From positions 19,424,501 to 19,488,500 of the forward strand of contig CM060899.1 of NCBI GenBank assembly GCA_030762935.1: a DNA stretch of 64,000 nucleotides, in the 5' to 3' direction. A program made the translations under genes and the position numbers. This document shows, in pieces, positions 22,216-33,679 of the stretch; positions within the stretch are counted from its first letter, which is position 1; every line of letters begins with the position of its first letter. The notes beneath the pieces were generated by a model that did no database searches, was not told the DNA's origin, and saw nothing but the letters and a program-made list of their open reading frames with translations. The DNA is from Hymenopus coronatus (Eukaryota > Arthropoda > Insecta > Mantodea > Hymenopodidae).

Positions 22216-23723
22216 TGTATCAGCTTTCCATGCTCCTTTTCCCGTTCAAAGAATTTACGGGTCCTCCTCAATAATTCCAATGTTTGACTATTAAATGACA
22301 AGCTTTTACGCAAAGGATATTCACTTCGCAAATCATTTCTCGATGATTGGGGTTGTTTTGAGATATGGTCTCACTTCAAAGCGTGTATAAATTATATCAA
22401 TGAAATTTATCTAAGTAATTAAATATATAAATAAACATCAACAACACATATACATAGCAGCCAATAATATGCAGCTTACAAAAATTTACTCGTGTTTGAG
22501 TTCACAGACCGAGCCATGCAGTTGGAAATAACCAGATGCAGCTACAAAACGGCTTCCCATTTCCCTTTTCGCTTTATGACCGATAGACTGGAATGCTGCC
22601 TTGTGATTGGTTCAGAAAGTCTAATGAGTGCCATCTGTTTTTGAGCCAGCTTAATCGCTAGCTGTCAGGCGCAAATATTCATCAGCGGGGGCTTAAAATT
22701 ACTGAAACATGCCCAATAAAACTACTTACATTTCGAAACTATGACAAAAATGTCAAAAAATGACCCATTGAAAGCTGAAGAAATATCTACTTTCAGCACA
22801 GCAGTAAAGAATCGTAGACATTCGCAGTGACTCAAGCTTGAAGGATCGTCCTTTATCCTGAAGAACATTTCTGCACATTGAAAAATATCTTTCAACTTCA
22901 ACTGATATTCTGGTTGCATGCTGAAATAGGCAATGCATTTATAGCTAAAGTTTTCAACAAGTGCACCAAATTTTCGTTGACATCCTCTTGCAGGTTTGCA
23001 GATCTGAAATCTGACAGACATCTGCAAACCTGAGGATGACAACGAAAGTTGTGGAAACGCGCGTCCAGGGTACTCCATCTACACCATGACCAAGTGAAGC
23101 ACGTGTTGGTAATAATATTCGGATTTTAATAAAATTGACAGCTTCACTGTATGTAATGACTTTTTTAACATTAAAAAACGTGCATCAAAGTTGAAAGTTT
23201 CAGCTTGCAGAACTTTATAAATGTTCCACTTTGGTAACAATTGTACATTTACAGTATATTTTAATTTTCTTGATCGGTTTCCTGAAAATTTTTTTAAATG
23301 CCATTCGACCCTCGGTATCGTTTCGAGACCTGAGTGCATCTCTGGCCTGTTTATTGTTAGAATAGAAAAATCACTACTAATTAGTGCTAAACTTTAACTG
23401 CAAATTCTACCAGAAGATGTCGTTTTATCAACTTCCGAGTCCTGATGATCACTAATCCTAGTTTAGATTTAGTAATAGTTTAGCCAGTGGCTTGACATAA
23501 ACAGTTATTCATACTGCATAACATTATTCCAAGATTGTGAAACCACGAGTTTGTATTAATCATGGTTTACACGTTAACAGCGCGAAATAGTATAAAATTC
23601 GTGTGTACGCGAGAAAATATTCTTTCTTGTTTCTTGAATTTCACAACTAGCTTGAATATTTCATTAAAATCTCCATGATGGTTTCTAAAGCTTCTACATT
23701 GCTGCTTTCTGGAAATGCGATGG

Positions 23724-23728
<5 letters not shown>
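22216..23728. other. Unassigned sequence; minus-strand open frames without known domains
   Basis: The 118-codon frame at 22722-23078 and the 86-codon frame at 23079-23339 lie end to end on the minus strand but show no family I recognise. A small perfect stem, AGGTTTGCAGAT with ATCTGCAAACCT, lies at 22991-23031. I see no promoter or splice pattern that would make these a gene. Confidence 0.3.

Positions 23729-23775
<47 letters not shown>
23729..23775 (+). repeat. TG dinucleotide microsatellite
   Basis: About 23 uninterrupted TG units, not inside a PTR. It lies just upstream of sequence that may be the 5' part of the Jockey-like LINE. Confidence 0.95.
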
Positions 23776-23777
<2 letters not shown>

Positions 23778-24229
23778 AGTCCATAGTCCTAGACCATCAG
23801 GGGTCGACTGCGGTAGGTAGGGGCTTGTTGCGACTGGGGTTCGATATCGGATGCTCCTTCTGGTGAGAGAATCAGTACAAACGCCCACCCATTTGTAGAC
23901 ATATGTAGAGACCCATGTCCTTGTTTGTTGAGGGTTGCGTATCTGAACGTGGGGCTTCTGTTTGTTCAGTGACCCTTGAGGGTGCGGAACTTTAACATAT
24001 GTACCACTTCAGTTTTTGTTTAACCTAATCGGGAGGTTAGGAACTAACCCACTCCTAGCCAACCTGTCGGATTAGTTTTTAATCGAACTTCTGCATGAGT
24101 GGTACGGTGAGCCCGCTATAACAGCCCACTGTTTTCCCTTTGGAGTGACACCTCTTTGGGCTCCTTGGTGATGGGGAATGCCGGGGGAAGATCTATTTCT
24201 AATATCTTCGCTACTAAATATTAAATACG
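23776..24229 (+). other. Possible 5' region of the LINE relic
   Basis: I see no coding match in this stretch. It directly precedes Gag-like sequence, so it may be the element's 5' untranslated region, but the left boundary cannot be set. Confidence 0.3.
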
Positions 24230-24990
24230 GTAACGATGAAGGAAAAGAAGTAGTCAAGTCTTGTGGTCCTCACTGCTTGATTGTTAATGGAACTTGCTCT
24301 ACTTCTTCAATTCAAACGTGCCTCGATAAAGTTGCTGGTCCAATAAAATAGTGACGGCACGCATCTGGTTGAAACACAACTAGGATTCCAGGGCGGGGAA
24401 ATACCTAGAACCAGTATGTTAGCCAGCTACCCGGTGAAGATCGAGATGCAAAGACCTTGAATTCCTCGCGCGGTGTGGTAAAAACCTACTCTTTGATGTT
24501 TTGACCATTGAGAAGACTCAAGAATATCTTGCGGAACAAGGTGCTACATCTGTGTATCGGACTCAGTGATAACTAAACGGAGAATTCGTGCCTACCCGTA
24601 CCCTGTTCCTTACATGAGATATCCTTCAAAAAATTAAGGCATGGCAGGAAGCTATCGAGATTAGACGATGTATCTCTAAACCGCTCAGTGTCAGTTTTTT
24701 GGTCACACTAGTGATTTCTGCAAGGGCGAGTCTACCAACCTCAACTCGTTGATATCTCCCACGATGGAGAATATACCTAAGCTCTAGCGTGCGTGAACTG
24801 CCACTGTGAACATCCATCAAGTTCCGAGAGGAAGTAGCGGATCTAGAAAATCCGAATTTGAGAGGTGTCCTCGTAAACTCGTAAACTCCTGCGTATCCAT
24901 CAACCCTCTGTCTCGAAGTCCGGTACCTATAGCTCAAGTGCAGCTATAACGATATCGAGTCGGGAAATTGCAACTCAGACCAGCAGTAAA
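24230..24990 (+). pseudogene. LINE ORF1 (Jockey-like Gag) relic
   Basis: Several frames together give Gag-like pieces: NGEFVPTRTLFLT near 24570-24615, and A-Q-C-Q-F-F-G-H-T-S-D-F-C-K-G at about 24687-24731. The latter matches a CCHC zinc knuckle whose first Cys has been lost. In intact Jockey-clade elements ORF1 binds the element's RNA and lies directly upstream of ORF2, as here. Frameshifts and stops break it, so no protein can be made. I infer the family from these motifs only. Confidence 0.6.
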
Positions 24991-25515
24991 GAAGGACCAC
25001 CATTGCAGAAAATATTGTGTTAGCCAGACTATTGTCAAAGTCTTTGATATCTATATCTACGTCTGAAGTAACGTCTGCTAAATTCTCCAACTTAAAGAGC
25101 ACTCCACCAAATTGTCACCCTAACCGTCGATAGTGAGAATAAGACACATTATATTTAATGAGCCTCAGATAAAGTTCAAGATCAGCTATGTTAGAGTCGA
25201 CTTCCTCAAAGAAAGTGCAGAGTGAGCTTCAGAAACAGTCAAGAGAATAAAACATTCATTAGCATCTCCCAAGAGATCCTGTTCTGAGTATTCTTCTGGG
25301 AAGGAGCTCAGATAGACGTCTTTTATCTTCGGCGATCTTTATTTCGAAGTACTCGAGCCGAAATTTTGTTCTGGAAAGGGGAGGATTCTGCCCTCTTTGC
25401 CAAAATGTCAGTAAGAGGAGGTGTTTCCAGGCACCAACAAATAATAAATGAATTAGCCTTCACAGCTCTCAAAATAGATTTCTTACAATTTGGAACTTAT
25501 TCCATAATAAAATCT
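24991..25515 (+). other. Link between LINE ORF1 and ORF2
   Basis: No motif is recognisable. The position between the Gag zinc knuckle and the endonuclease start implies decayed C-terminal ORF1 sequence. Confidence 0.35.
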
Positions 25516-26059
25516 ATGGCTATTCTACAGTGGAACATACGCAGAAGTAGAGCATATCCACCAGATCTTGAACCGTTCGTTGCTCAACCAAATGAGGCTT
25601 TGGTCGTATGTTTGCAATAGATTATGCTCCGTCCACCAAACAGCTTTAAAAATCAAGCAGTACACCCCTGTACGGTTTGACCTATCACCTGCTCATGGAG
25701 ACACTATGTTGTTCATCAGAAGTTATGTATTTACATGTGACATCCAGTCCGTCGCTGTAAGGATCCGATTCATTGTTTGTAGAACATATCTGCGTCCCTC
25801 TGATGACCTCTTGAGCATCGTTTCCCAACTTCCCAACACCATCCACTTTGGGGCTCAACCTCGAATTTCTATGACAGCTAAAATAATTTTCAATTTCTTG
25901 GGCAATTATAACATAGCGCTCCTCATCACCGGAATGCCTACATTTTATTTGAACCTATAGTTTTTCACACTTTTGTATATCAGTTTGTTCACAAAGTTAG
26001 CAGTTTCCCTACAGTGGAATATCATCTCTGATTTACGCTTTAGTGAACACTTTCCACGT

Positions 26060-26745
26060 GTCGCCCTCCGTGGTGTAATGGTTATCATGCTAACTTCATA
26101 TACCCAAGGTCGCGGGTTCAAACCCGGCGGAGGATGATGGGTTTTTTCGGGTGTAAATATCCCTAGTATGGCTTCCTTCGGAAGGGAAGTAAAGCCGTTG
26201 GTCCCGTGTTGTAGAATTACGGCACGTAAAAGAACCTCAAGCCTGAGGGTAAAGGGTAAAAGCATCATTGGTAATTACTACGCTAGCTTAGTGCAACGTT
26301 TGACTGATGAGGTGAATAGAAAAACACCTCATTTGACAAAAAAAAAGTGTCTTGTTTCAGTACGACAATGCTCCGGCCCATCGTTCAGCATTGCAATGGG
26401 GAAAATGTGCGAATTAAAATTGGAATTGCTTGAACATCCACCCTATTCGCCAGATCTAGCACCCAGTGACAACCACCTGTTCCCAAACCTCAAAACATTT
26501 CTTGGAGGACGAAGATTTCACAGCAACGAGGAGGTCATTGAAGCGGTAAACAGCTATTTTGAGGACCTTGATAAATCGCACTACAGAGATGGTTTAGTTA
26601 AGCTAGAACACCGATATGACAAATGTATTACCTTTCTGGAGATTATGAGCAAAATTAAGCGGTCTTTCACGCCCAGTATAGAATGGGACGCTGAGAACCA
26701 CAGCAGTTAAAGAGCGCCCATAAATAACACGCCATTTCCATTTTT
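26060..26745 (+). mobile_element. tRNA-derived SINE carrying an internal mariner fragment
   Basis: The head has CGTGGTGTAATGGTTA (box A) and GGGTTCAAACCC (box B) of a tRNA-like promoter. The body has GGGTGTAAATATCC, GGGAAGTAAAGCCG and GGCACGTAAAAGAACCTCAA. The 3' part resumes at AGCAAAATTAAGCGGTCTTT and ends TAAATAACACGCCATTT. The direct repeats ACTTTCCACGT (26049-26059 and 26746-26756) are a target duplication enclosing the whole unit. The same family occurs at 47066, 50378 and 50818 without the mariner fragment. Confidence 0.85.
26250..26645 (+). pseudogene. mariner transposase fragment (C-terminal part) inside a SINE
   Basis: Recognisable as a mariner-type DD34D transposase. SIIGNYYASLVQRLTDEV is followed by a stretch where the D-N-A-P-A-H box sits in another frame. 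The frame is then regained at GKMCELKLELLEHPPYSPDL, through APSDNHLFPN and SYFEDLDKSHYRDGLVKLEH. Two compensating frameshifts thus bracket the second catalytic Asp. Neither inverted terminal repeat is present and both ends fall inside coding sequence, so it did not arrive as an intact transposon. Confidence 0.85.
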
Positions 26746-28129
26746 ACTTTCCACGTCTTATTACGCTCCTAACACAATATATGTTCCACATGATTCCCCA
26801 AATTGCACTTGAATCAAGACAACTGGAACCTTTACTCCCCAATCGCTGCGTTTAATAACAACGAGCACCACTTTCTCTGAGCTGTAGCCGAACATCTCAC
26901 ACAGACAATACTTCTGCTGCTGAGCTTTAATCTCGCGGCCGTCTCAACCCCTTCGATGTCCGGTACCTCGATAGAGGATGAGTACCCAAATGCCATTCGT
27001 GCTCGTATGTGTGCTCTCAGAGTTTTCCAGCTTCAGCCTACACTGATTAATCTTAAGCATTACAAGAAGGTGTATGCTAACCAGAGAAGTTATTAAGAAT
27101 AGTAAAACGACATCAGTGGAAGTTTGTAATTAATCCACATGCACATCCCTCTGTCGTAAGGATAATTTAAGACATGTGGCTAAAAAATCGACCCATATAC
27201 CAATTGCTGATCTAAACACAGCTGCAAGAGCTGTTGATGACATACTTGACATTACTAATACCTTTGGCAGTGCATTGATTCAAGTTTCTCGCTCAGAGAA
27301 CTTTTCGTCTTAGTTCCTTCAAGTTAAGACTCTAGTGAAATCTCAAGTTCTTCCTTTCGTTCTAGAAACCTTGAAGACCTCAATCGCCTTTTCACCTAGT
27401 GGAGATAAATCAGGCACTTTTGTGTACGCAACTCTCTGCACCAGGATCAAATGAAATCCACTTCTAATGTTGCAAAATCTCTTTCCTGAAGGTAAGGCTT
27501 TCCTGCTTGAGGTCTATAATCGTACTTGGGATGGCGTAACTTTCTGTAAACATTTCCTATCTGAAAGCTGCAAAAAATCATCTTACGTCCAGCTACCGTC
27601 CTATTTCCCTTACCAGTTGTGTTTGAAAGATGATGGAACCCATGATCAATGAAGGATTGGTACGGTTGTTGGAAACTCGCTACCTACTTAACCAGTGCGG
27701 GTTGTCACGACGTCGTTCGACAGATAGCCACCTTGTGTCGATTTCGACGCAGATGAACGGATTCATGAAGAACTATCAAACTGTTGAGATATTTCATACC
27801 TTGAGAAGGCTTATGATAAGTGCTAGGGTGCAGGGATACTGTGTTCCCTGCGCATACCTTTGTTTATTCAAGAGATTTTGAAGGACCGATTTTCCGAGTA
27901 AGGGTCTCCTCAGTTTTTTAAAATTCTTTTTCCTTCTCTCCCTCTCTCTCTCTCAAGAAAACGTAGCTCATCTGGGATCGATATTAAGCGCCACGCTGTT
28001 TGTTATAACAATGAATTCTATCGCGAAATGTGATCCTCCTGGTAAATAGTCCTCTTGTTCATTGGCGACTTCACAACATACTGTCATTTTGGTGTATTAT
28101 ATATGTGTTTATTTACCTTCTATTCCTAC

Positions 28130-28485
28130 TTAGAACTCACTAAGCAATACAATTTTTTCTGCTAATGTTTACCACGATTAGCATGACATAGAGAGAATAA
28201 TAAATGTTTATACGGTTAGGTAGGGAAATAGTCACTATAATTATATTGCAAGGCAATAATATCCTTAGCAGAAAATTAAAACAAATGAAATACAGGGTGG
28301 AGCAAAATACATACCTCATCTATATATGATTCTGTATAACGGTACAAGGCAATATCACCTTTGAAGTTGTTTATAAATACATTAATCTTTTTCTAAAAAT
28401 GCCTTTTATGGATCCACGGGGCCTCAAAACTCGCATTTCCAGTGAATTGTTGTTATTAAATTCTTGGTTGGAATACATACATTTT
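28130..28485. mobile_element. Diverged PTR scraps
   Basis: 28130-28200 resembles the head-proximal part in minus orientation (TTCTGCTAATGTTTACCACG, ATTAGCATGA). 28388-28485 resembles a tail-proximal part in plus orientation (TTCTAAAAATGCCTTTTATG, CATTTCCAGTGAA). The sequence between them is unassigned. Confidence 0.45.
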
Positions 28486-28494
28486 TACATTCTC

Positions 28495-29280
28495 TAAACG
28501 TACTATGTACATAGTGTATAGAGAAGGTACTGTACTTCACCCAAAAATTCGGTACGGAGATTTCACCGGAAATATATGTTTTAGCGTGTACCCAAAAAAA
28601 GCATTTTCACAAAAAGGTCCGTGTGTGTGTGTGTCTGTGAACACAATAACTGAAGAACGAAAAGTCGGTAAAATACCAAAATTTGTATTTATGTTTAGTA
28701 TCTTCCTGGGATGCGACACGAAGATTTTGAGAAAAATCCCCCTACCCCAAACTACCCTTTACATGGAACTTTTTTGAAAATTTTGATTTTCTCAAAAATA
28801 ACTCTAACGATTTTGATTGAAATATCATATATTAAAGATATTTACCTGACAAATAAAATGTATATCTTGAATTTTCTGGGAACAGCCTCTGAAGACTACT
28901 TTAATCTGGATGAATTTATGGAATTTTGTGTAACTGTTAAACCGTAAGATATGGAGAAAAACTTACCACACAAAAAATGTAGGGCACTTTAAAACACACA
29001 ATTTATGCTATATACATTTTTTTTCGTTGAGTTGATAGTTTTTGAGCTATTCCTTGTTTTTTATTTTGGCTTTAAAAAACTCACACAGGACTTTGTCAAC
29101 TCCTATCCATACAAACAAGGGACATAGCAACCAGCTTTTGACTGTCACTTTAACCTATGGTACTGCTTTATTTCGCTTCTGCTTACAAGGAAGCAAGTAA
29201 TAACATTATGGAAGCATAAGCTTTTCAACAATAAATTGTTTCATATGTAGAGAAAGTCATGTGAATGGAACACATCAGAT
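28495..29280 (-). mobile_element. PTR element, complete copy, minus orientation
   Basis: Runs from the tail with CGTACTATGTACATAGTG to the head GGAACACATCAGAT. Low divergence from the copies at 54432 and 43656. Confidence 0.85.
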
Positions 29281-29676
29281 GTTTATCTACTATATATATT
29301 CTATATGCGTGCTAGAGAAAGTAATAAACCAGGGTTAAGGAAACACTAAAGGCAGTGCTGACAAAGTAGCCTTTTGATGCCCTTTTTATCCACAGATAGA
29401 GCAGACGCCAGTTCTGTGTGCGCGTCCAACTTACACGCTCCACAGACGCTACTCCGAGGAAAGCAAGCAGTGCGCTCGCGTAGTACAGATCGTAAATCCC
29501 AGCATCATGGGCCGATAAGAGATGGTGCTAAACCCTTTGACTGTGCAACGACCCATAGCCATAGTTCACTGAGCGTTTCAAAAGCACCACATGCTTAGCC
29601 GTATTCAGGCCTCCTTCAAGTTGACCGCCAGTCTTCAGACCCCGGTTTATTAAACTTTAACACTCTTGGTGTATTC
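29281..29676. other. Unassigned sequence with a PTR tail scrap
   Basis: 29290-29322 holds a trace of a PTR tail (CTATATATATTC, GCGTGCTAGAGAAAGTAA). I do not recognise the rest. The 74-codon frame at 29374-29598 has no known domain. Confidence 0.35.
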
Positions 29677-30054
29677 TTACTTTCTCTACACGTACTATGT
29701 GCATAGTGTATAGAGAAGGCATTGTATTGCACCCAAAAATTCGATACCGAGATTTTACCGGAAATACATGTTTTGGGTCCCTCTGAATCCAAAAAAAAAT
29801 TGTTGGAAAAAGGTCCGTGTGTGTGCCTGTGTGTGTCTGTGGACAGTATTGCTAAGAAACGAAAAGACCGTTAAATACCAAACTTGGTACTTAAGTTTGG
29901 TATCTTCCAAGGATGCAACACGAAGATTTTCAAGAAAATCCTCCCACCCCCAAATACCCTTTACATGGAACTTTTTTTCGAAAATTTTGATTTTCTCAAA
30001 AATGGCTGTAACAATTTTGATTAAAATACGTATATTAAAGATATTTACCTGGCA

Positions 30055-30096
<42 letters not shown>

Positions 30097-30511
30097 TGAA
30101 TTTTCTGGGAATAGCGTAGAAGACTACTTTATTCTGGATGCATTTTGCATAACTGCTAAACCGTAAGAAATGGACAAAAACTTACCACACAAAAAATGTA
30201 GAGTACATTTTTTAGATATTCCTTGTTTTTTGTTTCAGCTTTGAAAAACTTGTACTTTTCTCATACAGGAATTTATCAACTCGTGTCCACACAAAGGAAC
30301 TTCAGTCCATAGCAACCAGTTTTTGACTACCACTTTAACCTATGGTACTCCCATATTTCGCTGCTACTTACAAGGAAGTAAGTAATAAGACTATTTCTGC
30401 TGTTTTTCTCTGGATTAGAATGAAGTAAATAGAAGAATAAGCTTACTAACAATAATCTATTACACAGAAGTAGAGAAAGTCATGTGAATGGAACAGATCA
30501 GAATTTGCAGG
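29677..30511 (-). mobile_element. PTR element, complete copy, minus orientation
   Basis: The tail CGTACTATGTGCATAGTG and head GAATGGAACAGATCAGA are both present. It carries a private AT microsatellite at 30059-30094 where other copies read AATAAAATGTATATCTTG. Confidence 0.85.
30059..30094 (+). repeat. AT dinucleotide microsatellite inside a PTR
   Basis: About 18 TA units expanded from the short ATGTATAT motif normal at this place in the family. Confidence 0.9.
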
Positions 30512-30570
30512 CTTCTATTTTAAATGGCGACTGTTTCCTAGTTGTTTATTCATTTCTGGTATTGCCGAAG

Positions 30571-31736
30571 TGTCACGTGCAGTTAATGCCTGAGGATATT
30601 AACATTATGTGCCCCATCTGCAGACTGTCACCTGCTTTTAATGCCTGAGGATACTAACATTATGTGCCCCATCTGCAGACTGTCACCTGCTTTTAATGCC
30701 TGAGGATATTAACATTATGTGCCCCATCTGCAGACTGTCACCTGCTTTTAATGCCTGAGGATATTAACATTATGTGCCCCATCTGCAGACTGTCACCTGC
30801 TTTTAATGCCTGAGGATACTAACATTATGTGCCCCATCTGCAGACTGTCACCTGCTTTTAATGCCTGAGGATACTAACATTATGTGCCCCATCTGCAGAC
30901 TGTCACCTGCTTTTAATGCCTGAGGATACTAACATTATGTGCCCCATCTGCAGACTGTCACCTGCTTTTAATGCCTGAGGATACTAACATTATGTGCCCC
31001 ATCTGCAGACTGTCACCTGCTTTTAATGCCTGAGGATACTAACATTCTGTGCCCCATCTGCAGACTGTCACCTGCTTTTAATGCCTGAGGATACTACCAT
31101 TATGTGCCCCATCTGCAGACTGTCACCTGCTTTTAATGCCTGAGGATACTAACATTATGTGCCCCATCTGCAGACTGTCACCTGCTTTTAATGCCTGAGG
31201 ATATTAACATTCTGTGCCCCAGCTGCAGACTGTCACCTGCTTTTAATGCCTGAGGATATTAACATTCTGTGCCCCATCTGCAGACTGTCACCTGCTTTTA
31301 ATGCCTGAGGATACTAACATTATGTGCCCCATCTGCAGACTGTCACCTGCTTTTAATGCCTGAGGATACTAACATTCTGTGCCCCATCTGCAGACTGTCA
31401 CCTGCTTTTAATGCCTGAGGATACTAACATTATGTGCCCCATCTGCAGACTGTCACCTGCTTTTAATGCCTGAGGATACTAACATTCTGTGCCCCATCTG
31501 CAGACTGTCACCTGCTTTTAATGCCTGAGGATATTAACATTCTGTGCCCCATCTGCAGACTGTCACCTGCTTTTAATGCCTGAGGATACTAACATTATGT
31601 GCCCCATCTGCAGACTGTCACCTGCTTTTAATGCCTGAGGATACTAACATTCTGTGCCCCACCTGCAGACTGTCACCTGCTTTTAATGCCTGAGGATACT
31701 AACATTATGTGCCCCATCTGCAGACTGTCACCTGCT
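30571..31736 (+). repeat. 55-bp tandem satellite, about 21 units
   Basis: The unit contains TGTCACCTGCTTTTAATGCC, TGAGGATACTAACATTATGT and GCCCCATCTGCAGAC. Consecutive AACATTATGT starts at 30601 and 30656 give 55 bp. Units are nearly identical, with recurring alternates (GATATT or GATACT; ATTATG or ATTCTG), a sign of recent expansion. There are no spacers, so it is not a CRISPR array. It ends exactly at the ACTTTCTCTACA motif of a PTR. Confidence 0.95.
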
Positions 31737-32527
31737 GACTTTCTCTACATCTCTGCAAAAAATTATTGTTAAAAAGCTTATGCTTCTATTTACTTCTTGC
31801 TAATCGATGAAACATTAGAAGCGAAATAAGGGAGTACTATAGGTTTAAGTGATAGTCAAAAGCTGGTTGCTATGTGAATAAAGTTCCTTTGTATGGACAG
31901 GAGTTGACAAATTCCTGTATGAGAAAAGTATAAGTTTTTTAAGGTTGAAACCAAAAACAAGGAATATATAAAAAACAATCAACTCCACGAAAAAGAGTAT
32001 ATAACATAAATTGTGTGTTTTAATGTGCTCTAAATTTTCTGTTGGGTAAGTTTTTGTCCATTTCTTACGGTTTAGCAATTATGCAAAATTCCGTAAAATT
32101 CACTCAGAATAAACTAGTCTTCAGCGGCTATTCCCAGAAAATTCAAGATATACATTTTATTTAGCAAGTAAATATCTTAATTATACGAGATTTTGATCAA
32201 AATCGTTACAGCCATTTTTAAGAAAATCAAAATTTTCGAAAAAAGTTCCATGTAAAGGGTAGTTTGTGGTGGGGGGATCTTGAAAATCTTCGTGTCGCAG
32301 CCTTAGAAGATACCAAGCTTAAATACCAAGTTTGGTTTTAAACGGTCTTTTCATTTTTGAGCTATGCTGCCCACAGACACACACACGGACATTTTTCTAA
32401 AAATGCTTTTTTTGGATTCAGAGGATCTCAAAACATATGTTTCCAGTGAAATCTCGGTATCGAATTTTTGGGTGCAATACAACACCTTCTCTATATACTA
32501 TGTACATTGTACGTATAGAGAATGTAA
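31737..32527 (+). mobile_element. PTR element, plus orientation, starting at the satellite edge
   Basis: Begins at GACTTTCTCTACATCTCTGC, immediately after the 55-bp satellite, so the outermost 20 or so bases of the head are missing. The tail is intact but with ATGTACATTG in the palindrome. Confidence 0.85.
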
Positions 32528-32614
32528 AAACAACAACAAAAGAATAGAAAAGAATTCACCAAAACTTAAAATCGCAAATTCCTCGGTCCAATTTGCTTGT
32601 TATTTTACATTCTC

Positions 32615-33429
32615 TATACCTAATATGTACTTAATATATAGAGAAGGTATTGCATTCGATACCCAGATTTCATCTGAAATGCACATTTTCGGGTCCCCTG
32701 AATAAAAAAAGGCATTTTTAGAAAAAGGTTCGTGTGGGTATCTGTGGAGAGCATAGCTCAAAAACGAAAAGACCGTTAAAAATCAAAGTTGGTATCTTCC
32801 AAAGATGCGACAAGAAAATTTTCAAAAAAATTCCCCCACCCCCAACAACTCTTTACATGGAATTTTTTTCTCGAAAATTTTGATTTTCACAAAAATGGCT
32901 CTAATGATTTTGATTAAAATACTAATTATTAGAGCCGCTTTCGTCACAAAAAATGAATATCTTGAATTACTGGGAATAGCTTCTGAAGACCGGTTTGTTC
33001 TGTACGAACTTAACTGAACTTGCAAAACTAGTAAATCGTGAGAGATAGACAAAAACTTACTACATAAAAAATGTATATCTAGTTAACATACGTGTTTTAA
33101 TTTGTATTATACAATTTTTTCGTGGAATTGGCTGTCTTCGAGATATTGCTTTTTAATAGTTTCAATTTGAAAATAGTGTACATTTCGGATGCGGGAACTT
33201 GTCAACTTCTGGCCACGCAAACAAACGGATTTGAATCACATTTTAACACGATTAACTCCATTTAGCCTAGTGAATTCACTTATTTGCTTTCTACTCACAA
33301 GGAACTAGCAATGCAACCATTTCTGCTAATATTTATCTCGATTAGCATGAAGAGATAGAAGAATAAGCTTATTAACAATAATTTGTTACAAAGATGTAGT
33401 GAAAGTTATGGGAATGGAACACATCACAT
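32615..33429 (-). mobile_element. PTR element, complete copy, minus orientation
   Basis: The diverged tail (TTACATTCTCTATACCTAAT, then ATGTACTTAATATATAGAG) keeps the hairpin shape through paired changes on both sides. The head ends GGGAATGGAACACATCACA. Confidence 0.8.
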
Positions 33430-33606
33430 TTTCCAGGCTTATAGTGTAAATTATGTGTGTTTACTAGTTTATTCATTTCTGGTACTACTGCCGCATAGGT
33501 CGACGCATCACGTGTTGTTAATCGTCATGTATCTCATCTACTGTCTGACATCTACAATTACACGAGACGAAAAAAGGAAGACCATTTATACAAAATTAAA
33601 AATATC

Positions 33607-33678
33607 CGATGTTTTCCATTCACATGATTTTCTCTACATCTCTGTAACATATTATTGTTAAAAAGCTTATGCTTTTTT
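33607..33678 (+). mobile_element. PTR head scrap, plus orientation
   Basis: The head from CCGATGTTTTCCATTCACAT to AAAAGCTTATGCTTTTTT only. It lies head-out against the tail of the next, minus-oriented copy. Confidence 0.7.
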
Positions 33679-33679
33679 C

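Larger units (their letters stand above)
25516..28090 (+). pseudogene. LINE ORF2 relic: APE endonuclease and reverse transcriptase, Jockey-like
   Basis: The likely original start is at 25516 (M-A-I-L-Q-W-N-I-R), the usual opening of an APE-type endonuclease. Endonuclease pieces follow: NYNIALLITGMPTFYL (about 25905-25955), then S-E-H-F-P, split from L-I-T-L-L by a SINE at 26060-26745. The reverse transcriptase is seen as MMEPMINEGLVRLLETR (27630 on), then a degraded Q-G-S-V-L type box, H-L-G-S-I-L-S-A-T-L-F (about 27968-28002), and F-I-G-D-F (28058-28072) where F-V/A-D-D is expected, so a catalytic Asp is lost. Frameshifts are frequent. The 3' end of the element is missing, and PTR-like sequence follows near 28110. 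Confidence 0.75.

Noticed and set aside
26060..26135. tRNA gene candidate (box A and box B present)
   Set aside because: The same head recurs in several copies joined to a common body, with target duplications. It is a SINE promoter. The tRNA-like heads at 7700, 19600, 20190, 36850, 38160, 41996 and 61530 are rejected for the same reason.
30571..31736. Regular direct repeats that could suggest a CRISPR array
   Set aside because: Units are contiguous at 55 bp with no unique spacers, the host is a eukaryote, and no cas-like gene is present. The same applies to 13731-14447.
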